6,305 nt of DNA from Pseudomonadota bacterium (GTDB lineage: Bacteria > Myxococcota_A > Polyangia > Polyangiales > Polyangiaceae). Position 1 is the stretch's first letter; each line of letters opens with the position of its first letter. The position numbers and the translations under genes are program-made. A model generated the notes under the pieces. That model was given only the letters and a program-made list of their open reading frames with translations. It made no database searches and was not told where the DNA came from. This document shows, one piece after another, positions 5,647-6,305 of the stretch. The stretch spans positions 1-6,305 of the forward strand of contig QGUH01000229.1 of assembly GCA_003242355.1 (NCBI GenBank). Direction: 5' to 3'.

Positions 5647-6305
5647 ATGAACGGAGTGCAGCCAGTGTCGAGAACGGATTGGGAACGGCCGGCAGGCGTT
5701 CAATCGTCGGTCGCGGTAGTCGGAATCGGCCTTCGCCTTCCGGGTGGCGTCGCGAGCCCACCCGAGTTCGTGGGCTTCTTGCGAGCGCGTGGGGACGGCG
5801 TGCGGGAGGTGCCACCCGACCGGTGGAGCGTCGACCTCCACTATCACCCGGACCCCCGCATGCCCGGCAAGGCGTACGTCAAAGCCGGCGGGTTCCTCCG
5901 GGACGACGTCTTCGGCTTCGATCCGGAGCCATTCGGCATCTCCCCGCGTGAAGCGGACCGTCTGGATCCCCAGCAGCGGCTCCTGCTCGAAACGACCTGG
6001 GAAGCGCTCGAGGACGCGGGCATCCCGATCGACGGCCTGCGCGGCAGCAACACGGCGGTGTTCATCGGGGGGTTCACGCTGGACCACCAGAACCTGGTCT
6101 ACGCGCCGGCCAACCGCCACCTCATGGACGCGCACACCTCGGTGGGCGCGTCCATGACGGTTCTCTCCAACCGGCTGTCGTACACGTTCGACTTGCGCGG
6201 CCCGAGCGTCACCGTGGACACCCCTTGTCGGGTTTCCCTGGCACGGACCAACCCGGGCAACAGGGCAACGGGGCAAGGTGGGAGGTGGCCCGCACATGTG
6301 GGGGG
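5647..6305 (+). CDS. type I polyketide synthase, N-terminal ketosynthase part (3' end outside window)
   Basis: The frame from ATG 5647 is open to the window end (219 full codons). The ketosynthase domain begins at about residue 21: SVAVVGIGLRLPGG, REVPPDRW (53-60), GGFLRDDVFGFDPEPFGISP (81-100), READRLDPQQRLLLE, WEALEDAGIP (118-127), VFIGGFTLD, LSNRLSYTFDLRGPSVTVDT. These are textbook PKS ketosynthase blocks, which catalyse decarboxylative Claisen condensation during chain extension. The enzyme is cytosolic. There is no N-terminal docking coiled coil, and the GGFTLD...NRHLMDAHT region resembles stand-alone or iterative type I enzymes more than subunits of a modular assembly line; this is inference. 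The nucleophile is Cys194 (codon 6226-6228), but its surroundings read TPCRVSL instead of TACSSSL and similarity ends there. Acyltransferase, ACP and reductive domains would lie beyond the window. The product cannot be predicted. Confidence 0.9.
   Translation, partial: MNGVQPVSRTDWERPAGVQSSVAVVGIGLRLPGGVASPPEFVGFLRARGDGVREVPPDRWSVDLHYHPDPRMPGKAYVKAGGFLRDDVFGFDPEPFGISPREADRLDPQQRLLLETTWEALEDAGIPIDGLRGSNTAVFIGGFTLDHQNLVYAPANRHLMDAHTSVGASMTVLSNRLSYTFDLRGPSVTVDTPCRVSLARTNPGNRATGQGGRWPAHVG
6223..6305. other. suspected low-fidelity or chimeric window end
   Basis: Up to VDT the ketosynthase is canonical. From 6223 on no frame reads as ketosynthase, although the frame stays open and scattered pieces, such as GGGAGGTGGCCC near 6280-6291, resemble what a GEC-EVALA segment would encode in another frame. 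The stretch is rich in G runs and ends GTGGGGG. Accumulated base and indel errors at a contig end explain this best; a natural rearrangement is the alternative. Confidence 0.5.

Noticed and set aside
5584..6297. 237-codon minus-strand frame at the window end
   Set aside because: It is antisense to an unmistakable ketosynthase reading frame on the plus strand.
1..6305. tRNA, rRNA, insertion sequence or attachment site
   Set aside because: No cloverleaf, rRNA core sequence, transposase or paired terminal inverted repeats were seen on either strand.

Overview
The window is GC-rich DNA with strong G/C third-position bias. It carries a eukaryote-like Ser/Thr kinase, a type I polyketide synthase start, a two-CXXCH cytochrome c and long repeat-bearing gaps. 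Together these suggest a large-genome soil or marine bacterium, most likely Myxococcota (Polyangia-like). That placement is inference; no marker gene is present.

Layout: (1) 1-576 (+), the 3' part of a SnoaL-like/NTF2-fold protein with two tandem domains. (2) About 690-883 (+), a start-less, probably frameshifted remnant of an AraC-family regulator, in which only the second helix-turn-helix is clear. (3) 884-1252, a gene-free stretch rich in short repeats. (4) A near-perfect 36-bp AT-rich palindrome at 1253-1288, overlapping a possible promoter, then a two-gene operon: a PadR-family repressor (1326-1916) and a transmembrane Ser/Thr kinase (1933-3489). (5) A 70-bp convergent gap with a small hairpin. 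(6) A membrane-anchored two-heme cytochrome c on the minus strand (3560-4504). (7) 4505-4781, a second repeat-rich gap sharing words with the first. (8) An unrecognised multi-pass membrane protein on the minus strand (4782-5342). (9) A divergent control region (5343-5646). (10) The start of a type I PKS (5647 to the window end), of which most of the N-terminal half of the ketosynthase is visible.

The best-supported functional unit is the PadR-kinase operon. The genes are 16 bp apart, the kinase has its own Shine-Dalgarno inside the gap, and the palindrome upstream is well placed for PadR autoregulation. The kinase has a complete active site apart from an Asn where the catalytic-loop Lys is usual. 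Its charged linker carries internal duplications, one of which (PWEAW) resembles a motif in the PadR protein. The last ~83 bp of the window keep reading as an open frame but abruptly stop resembling ketosynthase at the active-site cysteine. This looks more like a degraded contig end than biology.
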